Origin: Eunapius fragilis | Lineage: Eukaryota; Porifera; Demospongiae; Spongillida; Spongillidae | Assembly: GCA_963681505.1 (NCBI GenBank) | Contig: OY811974.1 | Coordinates: 3,240,511-3,304,510, forward strand | DNA: 64,000 bases | Direction of reading: 5' to 3' | Shown here: one piece after another, positions 1-12,983 of the stretch | Position numbering within the stretch: the first letter of the stretch is position 1 | Layout: the number at the start of each line of letters is the position of its first letter | The notes under the pieces: generated by a model | Told to the model about the DNA's origin: nothing | Database searches by the model: none | What the model saw: the letters and a program-made list of their open reading frames with translations, nothing else | Translations under genes and position numbers: made by a program

Positions 1-152
1 AATCAAGGAAACAAGTAACTAAAAACATTCTCTACGCGAAAGTTGGTGGTATTTAGGATTTGAAGGCAATTGGTGGTGTAAAAAAAGCAAGGAAACAACT
101 GAGGTCTTATCAGAAGGGAAAATGTAATAGTCCTATCAGTATTTAGCACATT
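1..152 (+). repeat. Foldback MITE family A, copy 1 (partial, cut by window edge)
   Basis: The first 150 bases match one arm of the palindromic element that is complete at 29090-29400: AAGGAAACAAGTAA, then ACATTCTCT, GAAAGTTGGTGG, a GGTGTAAAAA block and a GTAATAGTCCTAT..TTAGCAC block in the same order. Only the left arm is present, so the element is either truncated here or its other half was lost. It has no coding potential. Related copies lie at 11394, 15788 and 29090. Confidence 0.75.
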
Positions 153-2639
153 TATAGGCATGTGTTGTTTTTGTGTTCATACAAGAGTCTTGCTCTTCAT
201 TAACAAGTTCAACCAAGGATCGCTGCAGTGTTTGATTGTACTTCTCAATTAAGCCAATAGTTTGGGGATGGTTCGCTGATGCTACGTTGTGCTCGACCTT
301 TGTAAGCATACAGCATTTACAAATTCTCTGCTTTGTTCACTTATTATGATGTGTGGTGATCCAAACCTATAAATGAGGAAGAGTTTTAATATAAAATAGA
401 TGCTTCTACATATTCCCCAAATGAAGGAATTATTATTTTGTCTAAAATGTATCATAGATAGTCTTGTGCAAAAATGTATCAACACTGATTGCACTCTTAT
501 CTTTTATCTTCCAATAAATCCTATTTTTATTTCACTCTTATCAGCCTTAGGTGTGTACAAATCTTTACAACTGTATAGTTTGATGCGATCACGTTGTACT
601 ATTGGCTTTATGTATACTATACTGTTATACAATGTTGGTGTATTGAAGCCATATGAAGTACAGACCAGAGATCGTATATAGATGATCTCTGTACAGACCT
701 AACACCGTATTAAGGTAGGAAGTCCGGAAGTTTCAAAAACGCTCAATTTTTTTCTACACTGGAGAGGTATGCGTTGTGATGTCAAATTTGAATTTGTTTG
801 ATTTTTTTTCCAAACTTTTTTGGATGAAAAATAATAATGAAAGTTCGAAATGCAGTTGCTATGTCTTGACTCCGTATCATCTTTGCAACTTATTATTATG
901 GAATTTAAATGATGTCGTATATATATATACACAATTAACTTTTGCATAATTTATAAAATCAGCAGGTACATATCTTAAAGCATACCTGAAAGATAGAAAA
1001 TCACAACTAAAAAATATAGCTAACTTTGTATGTCGCAAATTTCTGTTTTAAAAATTCAGGGAGATCTTAGCATTTGGATCCATCTTTTGTACGAGACAGA
1101 ATTCCGATATTGCATTCCGTTCAAAACATACGAAATATTCCTATTAAAAATCTACCCAGAGATTGTTTACACAATGTAATTTATTCATAGCACTTAGACT
1201 CGTATCCAGCCCCTCCATGGGTTGATTAGGTCATCGCTACAGTGATGACGAGACCAGAAATTTCTATTTATAAGAAAGGGGGCGTCTCCTAACTATTATG
1301 GAAAAGTTAGCGTCATTTTGACATTGAGTCAGGCTCGTGACATTTTGACCAAAAAAATGGCGTCGGACTCCGATATCAATGACGTTATGGGGGAGGGGGG
1401 AGGGGGGGGGAATGAAACGTCACAATGACGTTAACTTTTCCAAAATAGTTTGGAGACGCTCCCTATAATACGTGGATATGACTTGACCAACATCGTTCCC
1501 ACGACAGCGCACAGTGGTAACAGGTAGACGGCTTACTTATTCATTTGATAACATTGGTGTATGTGCATAAAAAATGGTTGTGAACACAGAATTACTACTT
1601 TTGCTAGTTCAAGTGAACATATCTGGTCTAAGCAAAAAACTGTTAGCTTTATGCTACAAACTGCTTTTTTGTCAGTTTGCTGGATGTACATATGCAAAAT
1701 ACTCCCGTGTCCTTAAGTATGGATTAGGGTTGTGCAGCATGTGTCAGCAAAAATACATATTACAAAACCATTCAGAAACTTGTACCTATTGTAAACTTGT
1801 TTACTTAATACACAATGAAGACTGGAAATGCAGTCACATGCAGGGATGGAGTATGGTTAACTAGAGGATACTTTAGTATGAATTCTACAGCTACTTTAAA
1901 AAAACTACACAAATCACTCTTTGTTATATTACATTGCCTGGTATGGCGTAGCAACATAAATCACAACGTGATCAGCATTTAAAATAGCATGAGAGGGAAT
2001 GTATAAAATGTTTATTTTCTACTATACTATAGTGATGAAGTTCGTGATATATACTTCCTAATACGCATTGCATATGCATATGGATGTAATGACACCACTT
2101 TACCAGTTTTCATTAAGCATATGGGGAGACGGATGATTTTTCTGGACACTTCACAGTCTTGGAAATAAAATCTTCATTGTGTGCTCAATTGAAAGAATTT
2201 GATGGACAAATCTCTGAGTGATGTTGTATGGACATGTATATGTATAACTGTAAAATCAATGGAACCACATTTACCATTGACTTGTGCTAAGTTATTCCTT
2301 TTGCATTTTGATTTATTAAACTATTTGTAAATTCTTATAGAGAGGCGGGATTTGATTGTGTCCAAGTATGTCTAGTTGGTTAGAAAGTCGAAGCTAGCGG
2401 TTAGCTCCCACAAAAGGCCTGGGTACGAGACTAACCGCACAGACGAACCGAAGATGATGACCGACCATCACTGGGTTACCCATCACGATCATACAGCCTT
2501 CATACAACGTATGTTATTCCGGGCAATTGCAGGCACAGGCCCATAATTGCCCGGTTATAATGAACCTAAAATATGCTGGATCCGCCAGGTCAAGAAAATT
2601 GTCCAGGGTGCCTCCATATGAAGTTAGTCGTGTCCTGGG
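153..2639. other. AT-rich non-coding stretch
   Basis: No open frame here has protein-like composition or splice-compatible neighbours. The only structure seen is the inverted repeat at 1278-1464 (listed separately). The short open frames are scattered, AT-driven and not convincing. Confidence 0.6.
1278..1464. repeat. Short inverted-repeat MITE, family C
   Basis: The left end GGGGGCGTCTCC, followed by AACTATTATGGAAAAGTTA and CGTCATTTTGAC, is mirrored at the right end by AATGACGTTAACTTTTCC..GGAGACGCTCCC. The arms are about 45 nt and the centre contains a G-rich run. A single arm of the same family occurs at 4683-4717. This fits a non-autonomous TIR element; no clear target duplication is visible. 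Confidence 0.7.
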
Positions 2640-2641
2640 GT

Positions 2642-2672
<31 letters not shown>

Positions 2673-2676
2673 TGCG
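2640..2676 (+). repeat. (GT)n followed by a poly-G tract
   Basis: A TG dinucleotide run passes directly into an 18-19 G homopolymer. It is one of many such G tracts in the window. Confidence 0.9.
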
Positions 2677-3005
2677 TACAACGTACTGTCCAGAGGGTTG
2701 TGTGCTCACATGAGCTGACCAGGGTAGATGTATTTTATAACGTGTCTTCCGTGGGGGTGTACGATTATTAAATGTAATAGCCCAACGTACGTACATCCAA
2801 GATGGCTACTGTCCCCTTCAGTTGATGCATAAAAATACCTGTGTCTTGGATTACCTGTTCATTATCCCTTTGATCAGCCTTGGGGGTTATTGTAGTGTTA
2901 TTTTCTTTGTGACAAACATAGTGTGAAGAGGGATACATAACGTGGGAGGAGGGGGTGGTTATTGGCTTTATATAGGAAACACTAGGACTAGGAGGGAATT
3001 ATTCC

Positions 3006-3651
3006 CCAGGTTACCCTGCATCTGTCGTAAACGGGTTGTTAAACATCTCTCCTCCTGATGCATCTATAGCTGAGGTCATGTGTACAATGCATGGCAGGGA
3101 GGAATCACCTCCTCTCTCTCTCTCTCTCCTGTTCCCTTTCACCATTTCACTCACTCCCTCTTTCACCTTCCATCCCCCTCTGATCTCCATGTCCCTTCTG
3201 TCCCTTCCTCCAGGCATCTGCTTGGAACCTCACTCCCCAGATAGCAGCCAATGGCATCCTTACCCATGACCCCCACCAGCAGTCCCCATCCAGAAGTCCT
3301 AGGACATGGAGAGGGAGACCCAAGGACCTCCACCATCAAGGCCCAGAGCGGACCCAATCTCATGACCTCCGGCAGTCCCTCTCCCCAGTCTACAGCACAC
3401 AAGCCTGGAGCGAGGCCACCAATGGGGTGGCAGATGAGTTGGTGGTGCTGCGTTCTGTGACGACCTTGTTATCTATATGCAGACAGCAGCCCCGGGAGTC
3501 CCTGTCCTGACACCTCTGGATCAGCAAACATAGTGGAGGCAGACAAGGCTGTAGTGGTGAAGCAGGGGATGGCTTCAGCACCAGTAGTTGCCATGATAAC
3601 AGCAGCTGCTTTGTTGACATCGGACACCAGAGGCAAAGAGCGTGCCACCTA
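3006..3651 (+). other. Weak candidate exons of an unrecognised gene
   Basis: A pyrimidine-rich stretch ending in CTTCCTCCAG at 3213 precedes a frame that stays open for 98 codons (3214-3510), beginning ASAWNLTPQIAANGILTHD. A second open frame ends at a TAG near 3651 and includes VEADKAVVVKQGMASAPVV. A short upstream open segment (about 3010-3070) encodes ASVVNGLLNISPPD. These could be terminal exons of one plus-strand gene. I could not find a convincing donor joining the two larger blocks, the region is more GC-rich than its surroundings, and I recognise no family. Chance open frames are a real alternative. Confidence 0.25.
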
Positions 3652-4078
3652 GGATGATTGGACAGTATGAACAAGGTAGTCCACACACTCTCACATGGTC
3701 CCATGGTCTACACACTGCCGGGTATATGTATCATTTCCGAGTTAACGCAAGGAGACAAGTATAAAACAAGAGCGGGCCCAGCAGCATGTATAGAGGTTGT
3801 GCAATGGGCGGAGCGAAGTGACGTTATTTGTCTGATCCACCATTTTGAGTGTCGAAAGCAATAGTGTGGATAAGGCTTGTTGTGGGGTGAGTGGGCGGGG
3901 GGGGGGTGCCTTGTATGTACATTACACATGATCCATGCACCCCTACTACTAGCAATGGGTCTATTGAGTGTGCATAGAAATATTTGTCAGGCTATAAATG
4001 TATACTGTCCCCATGCAGGCATCAAGTCATTGCAGACATACATTTCTAGAAGTACTGACTGACCAGACAACCCTCAGT

Positions 4079-4500
4079 CCCCACGACACACACCTTGTTC
4101 CCCTACAGTACCCCGGATGGCTCACGTCTCTTGACAGCTCACGTCTCTTCCCCCACGACACACACCTTGTTCCCCTACAGTACCCCGGATGGCTCACGTC
4201 TCTTGACGGCTCACGTCTCTTCCCCCAGGACACACACCTTGTTACCCTACAGTACCCCGGATGGCTCACGTCTCTTGACGGCTCACATCTCTTCCCCCAC
4301 GACACACACCTTGTTCCCCTACAGTACCCCGGATGGCTCACGTCTCTTGATGGCTCACGTCTCTTCCCCCACGACACACACCTTGTTCCCCTACAGTACC
4401 CCGGATGGCTCACGTCTCTTGACGGCTCACATCTCTCCCCCCAGGACACACCTGTACCCCTACAGTACCCTGGACGCTCACCCCAGGACACACACCTATA
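4079..4500 (+). repeat. 72-bp minisatellite, about 5.5 copies
   Basis: Tandem copies of a 72-bp unit contain CCTTGTTCCCCTACAGTACC and GGATGGCTCACGTCTCTTGA. Because 72 is a multiple of 3, long repetitive open frames appear in several frames on both strands (for example a 24-residue DTHLVPLQYPGWLTSLDGS-type repeat). That fits a minisatellite better than a protein. The last unit is shortened. Confidence 0.9.
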
Positions 4501-7033
4501 CCCGTAGAGTATCTCAGACAGTCCATAATGATTATCTTATTACACAGGAGACCCCCTGGAAGATGCACATTGTCATGTCACAAGCGGCTCGTTTTATGCA
4601 TTTGCTATGTGTGTGTATACATGTTATATTATAAGCAGTTGTATCTTTTATTAAAATAATTATTGCATATTGTATGGTGACAAAATGACGTTATCTTTTC
4701 CTTGGAGACGCCCCCTTACTATATACAATCTACTCTAATATCTATGATACAATCCATGATTATATAGTCCAGAAAGCGCCTACAGATGGGCTTAGCCCTT
4801 ACAGTGCACGAGGTAGAAAATCGTGGTTACTATCTAATGAACTCGGACATGCCAAGCAGTAGCTGTTGTCCGTCAGCAACGCAACTTCTTACGCGCAGAC
4901 ACAAATAGCGCACATACATAACACACGCACATATAAACAACACGCGCGCGCACATTGAAACGCATACACAATCGATCGCGCGCGCAGACACATTTACCAC
5001 GCATTATGAAAATTCACAACAGAGTCCGGCTAAGAATACGGACACACCATAAAAATAATTTACCTGCCAATTATATATAGCCCACCCTTAACAGTTAACC
5101 TATAACCAATAATAAAAATGCAGATAATTAGATATACGGAACAAATGGCGGTCTTAATTTATTTGCGAAACGCTAATGTTCTAACTATTTGGAATATGGC
5201 GTCGAAATTTTTGATGCCCCATAACTTTTCCTCGGTTAACATTTTGACAAAAACAAAAGCACATTTGAAATCGCCACATTGTCACCTATCCAACCATGGT
5301 ATTACTATTTGTTTTTGAAACATAGGATTTCCTACCTTAAGATAATAAGCATAATTGGTTGTATTATGTATTTATTATAAGGGGGCGCACATCTAGGCAG
5401 TGAAAAGCATGACACGTTTTCATTATTCTTCCTGCTCTTTTTTCTCTTTGATTACTAACTTCCAATTTCGACCACCATTTGAAACGCTAGTACTGTTTTT
5501 TTTTGTGTAGTTACCCACAATCCACCTTGTAGTTGTCACGCGCCTTTCGTCAAAAAGAACGTTTTTGAGACTTTGACAATCCAATTGACCAAACAATTGT
5601 AGACACTATCATAATCCTCAATGCTCACACCTGCTGCCGAATTACCACGTACATGTACACAATTTCTAGTGACATGCATCTATCAGTTTTTGCTGTGTAC
5701 GCATGAGTATTTAGCAAAATGCATCATTATAAACGATAATCTATTGAGATAGGATATAGACAGCTGCGAATGAATTTCCGACAATCGTGCCTAGAGGGGA
5801 CATCTTTAGGCCTAGGCAGCAGTGTACGGGGATACAATGCATGAATGTCCGGGGGGACAATTTTTTCAGGGGGACAGCCATGCCTCCGACACCGAATCGG
5901 CCAGATTTATCAATTTTTTCCTGCGGGCAAGGAACGACGTACCTTTGGCTATCACCTTCTTGGCGGGGTCGAGCTGATCGAACCCGCTCGCTGCCTCGGG
6001 CCATGCACGCGGTCAAGATAGTTAGCTGCTCCCTGCTCTTTTACTTTATCATTGGCCTTAAATTGGCATTCGTTAATTGCCTTCTTTCATTGCATGGTCC
6101 CCACATGTTCGACCCTACCGGCGATGTCATTATTCAGTTGTTCAGAACACGAGTTTTACTTGCGGGTCCAGTCCAGTGTAAAAACTGAGTAAGTAGAAAT
6201 CACATATAGAGTCTTTCGTGGTCACATGACGCGTGGGCTTTAATTGCTTTATTGTCCGCCATATTGGTGCTCGGTTTACTATGGAAATATATGGGCTTAT
6301 GCTCGGTTTTTGTACTTTTGATACGTATAACTCGCGTTCCGAGGGCACAAGTAAAAATCATATTTTTACAACTGTTAGTCATGTGTTAGACCACAATAAT
6401 ATATACTTAAACGACACTCTGAAGTAATGTTACGTACCAAAACTAAGCATAAGTCCATACTTCTCCATTGTAAACGAGCACCAATATGGCGGACTAATTA
6501 GAAGATGAATGCTATGAAGTCACGCGATGAAAGAGCTCTATAGGGTACGTATGTGTGTATACATGTATATAGCTGCAGTGATGTGCAGGTGTAGTTATAG
6601 GTATGCATGGGTGTACTGGTGGGTTTGACTGGTGTCCTAGGAAAAAGTGTCCCCATCAGGCTGGACATTCTATCATAGGGCAAAGTGTACCCCCCCCCCC
6701 CCCCCCCCCTTCTGTATTCTTGGACAAAGTGTCTTCCCTAACACAATATTATTGTCAGTGTTAAAGCTTTCCACTCCAACAGCATACGCACAAATTAATC
6801 TCTGGCGAGTATATTAGGAGAGCAATACCTATGACCAGTCACGATGTAATCGCGCTTGCGCATGTTGCTGTATTTTAATTCCATCGATTCGTCTTATCTC
6901 ATGTGCTCCAAATCAAGTGAACTGCAAGAAGTATATAAATAATGCATATAGAATATGAAATAATTATACATGTAAATTAAAGTGCTACGAACAAATCATT
7001 TCTTGCATGAAGAACATGCAATATCTAATTGTA
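4501..7033. other. Non-coding stretch with simple repeats
   Basis: It contains a lone family-C MITE arm (4683-4717), an alternating CA/CG-rich patch around 4890-4990 and a poly-C tract near 6690-6710. Open frames near 5787-6188 have no recognisable domains and no supporting splice context. I see no gene. Confidence 0.55.
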
Positions 7034-7257
7034 TAGACAACTTCACGATCTGATTGTTTTGTACTCCGGATGTGATGTCACCTAGACACTACGAAGAAGT
7101 CCGTTGTTGTCTCTAGCTTTTATTGGGCCCCACAACGATGTAACTATATGAGGCCCAGTAAAAGCTAGAGACAACAAGAGACAACAACGGACTTCTTCGT
7201 AGTGACTAGGTGACATCACATCCGGAGTACAAAACAATCAGATCGTGAAGTTGTCTA
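7034..7257. repeat. Near-perfect hairpin MITE
   Basis: The arm beginning TAGACAACTTCACGATCTGA is mirrored at the right end by TCAGATCGTGAAGTTGTCTA. The arms are about 100 nt, continuing through TACTCCGGATGTGATGTCAC and AGACACTACGAAGAAGTCCG. The loop is short (around 7128-7150). A related block (TACTCCGGATGTGACGTCAC) occurs near 42290. Confidence 0.85.
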
Positions 7258-8260
7258 TTGGACAGATTAGAAGGGTATAGTGGGAATGTTACGCGGTACT
7301 CATTATAGCCCTTCTCCGATTTCTCTTTGACAGAGATGGATTCCTTCCAACAATTATGCAGTAGTACATGACGCCACGCTCGAATTTATAATTTGATGCT
7401 ATGCATGCTTATGGTCCGTTGCATAGTCGAAGGATAGCAACCCTTAACGCAAGAACTCCCGATGCTGTCATATTCCGCCATTTCTTTACACGAGGATCTA
7501 GAATACAACACCCCGAGAACAAACAGTGCGGTTGCACCAAACAAAAATTAACGCTTAGTCTAGCAGGCTATATCAACAGCATTTTTAATGCTACTAATGG
7601 AAACTCGCTAAGAGATGGGGGCCAGTGGACCGTGCCAGTGGCATTTCCAATGAGGGTGCTTCGGGTGCTTGAGCACCCCCCTCGGCGCGGCCTTAGTAGC
7701 TAACATTAATTATTTATAGTTAATTTTTATTTTTACTGCATGATCACCGCGTGATGTATCGATCGATCATGTCGCACTTCCGGCTGAAATCTAAAGCAGT
7801 GTGCCGCCAGGGGCCGTGATCTCATTGGCTGTTTCAAGCGATGATGTCCCTTCAGCCAATATTGGTAAATTACCATTGATTATTTTAGCATGTCATTTTA
7901 ATCCGCGTACCGCGTATAGATTTGTTTAGCGATGATCAACCATTTTCATATGCAGGTATATGCTATATAATCAGTGACCTAGACAACCAGTTTAGCAATC
8001 CTCCCGGCTGCCAAATTTTGACAACTAAGATATGTGGCTCGCAAAACAGGTGTCGTTTACTGAGCTATAGAATAAATTATGGTGGTTCATCGTAAATAAT
8101 GGTATTTAGTTTAATTATCTAACGTAAAGTCCAGCCGCAAACGCCCATAAACTCGACCGGATGTTATGGGCACATCAGTACATATTTAATTTTCTAAATC
8201 AATTGACAGGCTGTCTGCTGTTCATAGTTAAGAGACGGAAGCTGCAAGGTGTATTGAGAA
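7258..8260. other. Upstream region of the GPCR gene
   Basis: No convincing gene is seen. The stretch directly before the receptor start is AT-rich and would hold its promoter and 5' UTR. I could not pick a TATA box with confidence. Confidence 0.4.
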
Positions 8261-9256
8261 ATGAATTCTTCCGATGACGACAGTTCTGACAAATACGTGG
8301 TTATAAACGCTCTCTCTGTCTTCGTGTGCCTTCTGGCCGCCATTTTGGTCTTTATTCTCAGGCTGCACAATAAGGTGGTCTACCGGTTGGCTCTGTACCA
8401 GGTGCTAGCGGCGTTAGCCATTGCAGTAACACAGCTAATGCACACCCTCTTTGGCAACTCCAAATACAACAACGTGTGCATCGCTCTCGGATGGTTCGGC
8501 TTGTACTTCCAGTGGGTGAAGCTTCTCTTCACTGTGTGGATAACGTTTCATCTATTCTGTTTTGCGATACTTCACAAGAACCTGAAGAAGTTTGAAGTGT
8601 TGTACGCTGTGACTTCGCTGCTTGTACCAATAGTGATAGCTGCTGTACCGCTCATAACACACTCCTACGGATACAGCACCGTCGACGGCTGCTACATTCC
8701 CGCACGCGCAGGCAATGGTACACTCAATAATGCTATAGTTGAAAGGTTTGCTCTCTGGGATGGTCCTGCTATGGTAATACTTTTGGTGCTATCCATAACC
8801 ATGGCTGTCATGGTTACAAAACTTGGTGGAAGAGTTTATGGGAGGTTGCAATACGAGCAGATCACTGATGGAGACCAGTTTTCGAAGGCCCTTAAGCAAC
8901 TCCTCCCTCTGGCGGCTTTTCCCATTTTGTTCTTCCTCTTCATCATACCAGTATTCATATATGACTTCTACTATTCCTTTGTCACTCCAACGCCAAATGA
9001 AGACATCATACTAACGGCAGACATATTCGTATTTCTCTGGAGCCTGACGTCAGGGTTAACCCTAATAGTTCACATCTCCATAGTCAGAGTACCTGAATGT
9101 ATTAGACTTTATAAAGCTATTCACAAGGAGCATGCCCTCGTCCCCGTGAGTAGTAATCAGGATGTATTCGAGAATACTGGAGAATCAAAGGACAGCAAAC
9201 CAGTGAACAGCAACACAAGTTTTCCTCTACCGAACGACAGCATTGTATCATCCTAG
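8261..9256 (+). CDS. Seven-transmembrane G-protein-coupled receptor, cAMP-receptor/GPR157-like
   Basis: A single-exon 331-residue membrane protein. Hydrophobic segments lie at about residues 13-34, 41-63, 72-103, 112-132, 166-186, 212-236 and 249-276, giving seven helices with a short acidic N-terminus (MNSSDDDSSDK) outside and a roughly 55-residue polar tail inside. Cys73 at the start of helix 3 (NVCIALGWFG) and Cys144 in the second extracellular loop (VDGCYIP) sit where the conserved GPCR disulfide forms. N-glycosylation sequons occur at Asn2 and Asn152. Helix 3 carries FQWVKLLFTVWITFH and helix 7 FVFLWSLTSGLTLIVHISI, which resembles the cAMP-receptor-like/GPR157 group more than rhodopsin-type receptors: there is no DRY and no NPxxY. 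The ligand is unknown. The ATG is the first in frame. There are no introns, as is common for sponge GPCRs. The 7TM call is firm; the subfamily is inference. Confidence 0.85.
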   Translation: MNSSDDDSSDKYVVINALSVFVCLLAAILVFILRLHNKVVYRLALYQVLAALAIAVTQLMHTLFGNSKYNNVCIALGWFGLYFQWVKLLFTVWITFHLFCFAILHKNLKKFEVLYAVTSLLVPIVIAAVPLITHSYGYSTVDGCYIPARAGNGTLNNAIVERFALWDGPAMVILLVLSITMAVMVTKLGGRVYGRLQYEQITDGDQFSKALKQLLPLAAFPILFFLFIIPVFIYDFYYSFVTPTPNEDIILTADIFVFLWSLTSGLTLIVHISIVRVPECIRLYKAIHKEHALVPVSSNQDVFENTGESKDSKPVNSNTSFPLPNDSIVSS

Positions 9257-11393
9257 CCTGGGGACCTAATAGACCCGACTTTTATGGGAACAGTGGTGTA
9301 ATCCATTTACAATTGCTTCCATTGAATCTGAGGTCAATTTAGACTATCATCACACGCCATAATGAGCACACTGTTGTGTATTGCATTTCGTGTTGATCAT
9401 TGTTTAAACATCAAGTAGTGAAGATCTAGATCAAGAGTCTATAAGCGTGCTCTTGACAATGTTACCCAAGTACCGAATCAGGTACTTCAATAACCGAAAT
9501 AACTTCAGTTAAGATTGTGATGGAAGCGACATATTGAAATTGTACGGGATACAGGAGCATAAGCATAGAGTGCACAGGAGCAGCATGAGGGGCTCAGCCC
9601 CACCCCTCCCCCTGGCAAATTATTGAGGGGCTAACCCCCCCCCCCCTCCCCCCAGCATATCATTAATATACGCGATAATGGAAATTTTGCAATGAATTAA
9701 TTGTGGGTGTAATCAAAATCAACCCCCCGCCCCCCCCCCCCCCCCCTTAACCTGTTGCATGATGTCATATGTACACACCGGCATGTGTGTGCATATGTAT
9801 GTGTGTGCCTGCATGTGTGTATGTGTGCATGTGTGTGTGTCTGTGTTTTTTGTCACCTACCCCTAAATACTTTGTAATATTTATATTTGGTTATTCCAAG
9901 CATGCAAATAGTTGGAGGATGTGATGGAATGCTGTAGTTGCATTCCTTTTACACAAGTTATTGCGACCATTGTCATGTGACATTTTCTACTGACCTGAAT
10001 TTAGTTGTCCAAGTCATACTTACCCTTCCTACACACACACACACACTTTCCCTCATCATATTTACGCCTTACATTCCCTTCCCACTTCCCTCGACTTTCA
10101 CTTTTCACTTCCCACCTCATATATATACATTCCTTGCCTATCCCTCCGCACAATCTACACCCTTCCCTCCCCACACACTACACCTTCCCTCCCGCACACC
10201 TCCCTTTCCACACACTACACCCTTCCCTCTGCCCGCAGACACGTCAACTCTCACGGTTTTATGCGCTTCGTTGCGAGCACCACGCTATAAGAAGGATCTC
10301 AAATAAAATGATCGCGAATTTACGTGAATTAATAGGTGCGCGAAACAAAAACTGTCCCGGTTGGGTTTATAATCAGTATAGAGCTATAACTAAGTGTGCA
10401 ACCTTATAATACATAGTCTCGCAAATATCATACATTGAATACCTGGATATGAAACGCGGAGATAATTAGAAATGATCCGCGTTTCGGCACGTGACACATT
10501 TGGTGAATAAATTTATATGGCGATACCAATGGCCGAAAGTATCAAAACCTTAGATCTGGATACAACTCTAATCACTACACATGTACGTGCGTTCCCTTCA
10601 ACTGATCTTAGCAACTGCGTAGATGTGTCTAAATGCTATCTAGCTTGCCTTTTCCGTGCACGAGAGGTACCGAAACATATATCGCGGTCCGCGGACGGTT
10701 AAATGAATATAACCCACAAACTAGAAGACATTTGCATACAATGGTCTACATGTACCTTTGACAGTATGCGTTCCACACATAAACTCAGGGTTGCCAAAGG
10801 CCAGCCTTTTGCGCGGTTGCCCTGCTATGCTGGAGTGATCGTGCCGCACCTTTAGATGCTTTTGATGGCTGATTTTTTTTAGATGCATTGAAAACTCTGT
10901 TTCCGGCATACCTACAGCTTTTTCCCCTACAGCCTCTGACATCGCTTGTGTGATTAAAAGTTGATCATAGTATAAATCAGGATTGTTTTCAATTTTGATT
11001 CAAATACTCAAGGTTGTAGTAAACATGACCCTGAAGAAAGTGTACCCTAGGGCATTTACCACATCAAAAACTATGTACCCGTTCGACATTTTCATGTAAC
11101 AGGGAGTTATTTTTAGAGCACCATTCCAGAAAAAGTAGAAATTACTCTTTACAAATGGGTGAGCTTTCTGGCTATATATTTTTCCAGTCAAAAAAACGAT
11201 AGGAGGGAATTATCAATATCCACAAATGCCCCCAAGTTTCCCCGCGTTTCTCGTGGATGCGGTGTTGAATTAGAAAAACGTTGCTAGGCAATGACAAGTG
11301 GCTGGTAAATATGAAAAAACGTCAATGACACGTGGCTGGTAAATATGGTTCTAAAGCATGTTTGTGATTACATGCATGTATTATTATTGGACT
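9257..11393. other. Non-coding stretch with poly-C and GT repeats
   Basis: It holds the receptor 3' flank, two poly-C tracts (about 9636-9655 and 9724-9746), a GT-rich patch (9780-9850) and a CA/C-rich pyrimidine stretch (10030-10240). Open frames in the pyrimidine stretch are low-complexity Pro/His/Thr strings. No gene is supported. Confidence 0.6.
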
Positions 11394-11592
11394 AAAGAAA
11401 TAGAGGAAACAAGTAAAGAAAAACATTCTCTAACGAGAAAGTTGGTGGGATATAGGAATTGGAGGCAATGGTGGTGTAAAAAGGAGGAGGAACAAGGTTT
11501 TGGGAAAAGACAAAAATCCTAAACTTAGCACGTGTAAATGTAACAGAACCAAAAGAAGTGCTAAATATGGGATTTTTGTCTCATTTTTCTTA
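11394..11592 (+). repeat. Foldback MITE family A, copy 2 (right arm missing)
   Basis: The sequence is closely similar to the left arm and centre of the copy at 15788-16094: AGAGGAAACAAGTAAAGAAA, ACATTCTCTAACGAGAAAG, then CTTAGCACGTGTAAATGTAA. The match stops at about 11592, where the DUF7869-bearing element begins, so the right arm is lost or was never there. Confidence 0.8.
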
Positions 11593-11998
11593 ACTTGAGC
11601 GCCCTCATTGAAATCGTGATTACTTTGGAACGCCCGGTATATGTTGCAAAACTTTTCACTAAGGAGCGGGCCAATCTGAAGTGAGAATTTCCAATTCCAG
11701 ATATTTTTCTTGACAAAGATGATTAATTGCCATACTAGCTTGCAAATAGGTGATCTGAATTACTTAATATAAATGAATTGAGGAAATATTTCAATAATGA
11801 TCTGTAATGATCTGCGAGGTTATACAATTTCACGTTGTCACTATTAATTACTGTCTTTCATATATCATTAATATTGTCACATGAAGCCAATGGAGTATAA
11901 TTTTCTTTGCCTACATATATCATAGCATATCATCAGTCATTACTCAATACTTTCATTTGAAGCCACAGTTTCTTCCATGTCACCTTTCTGTGCATTGC

Positions 11999-12624
11999 TC
12001 AGTGAAGAAGTGATTCTGCTCCATTTTCATTAGCTACTATCACATGTCTTTTGTTTTTTCCAGCACCGACTGGAATGCCTGAAAAAAAGAAGTGAATGTT
12101 TTGTAAGTTGTATGAATTGAACTTGCGCTCAATCTTATATCTTATATATATATATATATTATATGTATAACCCAATCATGATATTAGGTACAATGCCAAT
12201 TTGGTGGTCTTGAAATTTCAGATATGGCAAAGTGTTGTTTGTTTTAATTAATATTTTACAAGTTTCTGTGGTATGCATATATTGATACATAATTTTGTTC
12301 TTTCTGAAATTTCAAAAGCCTAGTGTTTAGTTTGCTAGATTTTAAACTGCATTCCAATTTACTGACATTTCATTAAAGCATCAGTATCATTATAATAGAA
12401 GTAATTTTGCATTACAAATGCAGTTTTATGCTGCATTGACAGTAACTTACATGGACTGGTGTTGTTTGTGAGGATGTAGTCACCTTCCGTAGTAAAGGAA
12501 CTAATTACTTCTTCATTGAATTGTTCTTCAGTGACTGAAAAAAGATTACTTCTTTTGATCTTGGTACAGGTGTGATCTGAAGCAGCGACTACAAAAGGCT
12601 CTACTTCTGTAGTGAAAAGGGGGC
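11999..12624 (-). CDS. Unrecognised protein, two terminal exons
   Basis: Two exons with good splice signals lie on the minus strand. Exon 12451-12624 follows the acceptor TTCATTCTTCAG and ends at a consensus donor GTAAGT. Exon 11999-12078 follows CTTTTTTTCAG and ends in TGA. The phases agree (phase 1 joins CCA T|GC). The joined product ends with about 83 residues, including TTEVEPFVVAASDHTCTK, SVTEEQFNEEVISSFTTEGD and NKRHVIVANENGAESLLH. I recognise no family. Upstream exons, if any, were not found between 12650 and 12980. It is divergent from the DUF7869 gene and could share a promoter with it. It could be a second transposon gene or a host gene; the 5' end is incomplete. Confidence 0.5.
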
Positions 12625-12983
12625 CTGAAGAATGAATAACAATAACCAATTGTAACCAGAGTAGTCTTCATGCAATAATGTTATAAATGCCACTTGCAAC
12701 TTGATTATGTGTATAGTATGCCATTTGCACTATGAACTGTGATCCTTGAAGTAGTTCACATAGTTCGCAGGCACGTGCGGGTGATACTTTAGTGATGACA
12801 ATGGTGTAGCACGACAAATTTGCGGCAGCATTGATTGCTTTAATACCACGTATTACAGTAATTGTCTAAGTATAAATAACATGACCCAAACCTGACCATT
12901 CATGTGCTATGTCAAGTAATATCCTATTCATTTAATCATAACAATATTTTTAAATAATTTGTATTTCATCTATATTTCATTAG

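Noticed and set aside
2360-2460. Possible tRNA-like fold near TCTAGTTGGTTAG
   Set aside because: No complete set of stems, anticodon loop and TTC-containing T arm could be laid out.
3998-4634. 169- to 179-codon overlapping frames with a 24-residue repeat
   Set aside because: A 72-bp minisatellite keeps several frames open on both strands; there is no start context, domain or splice support.
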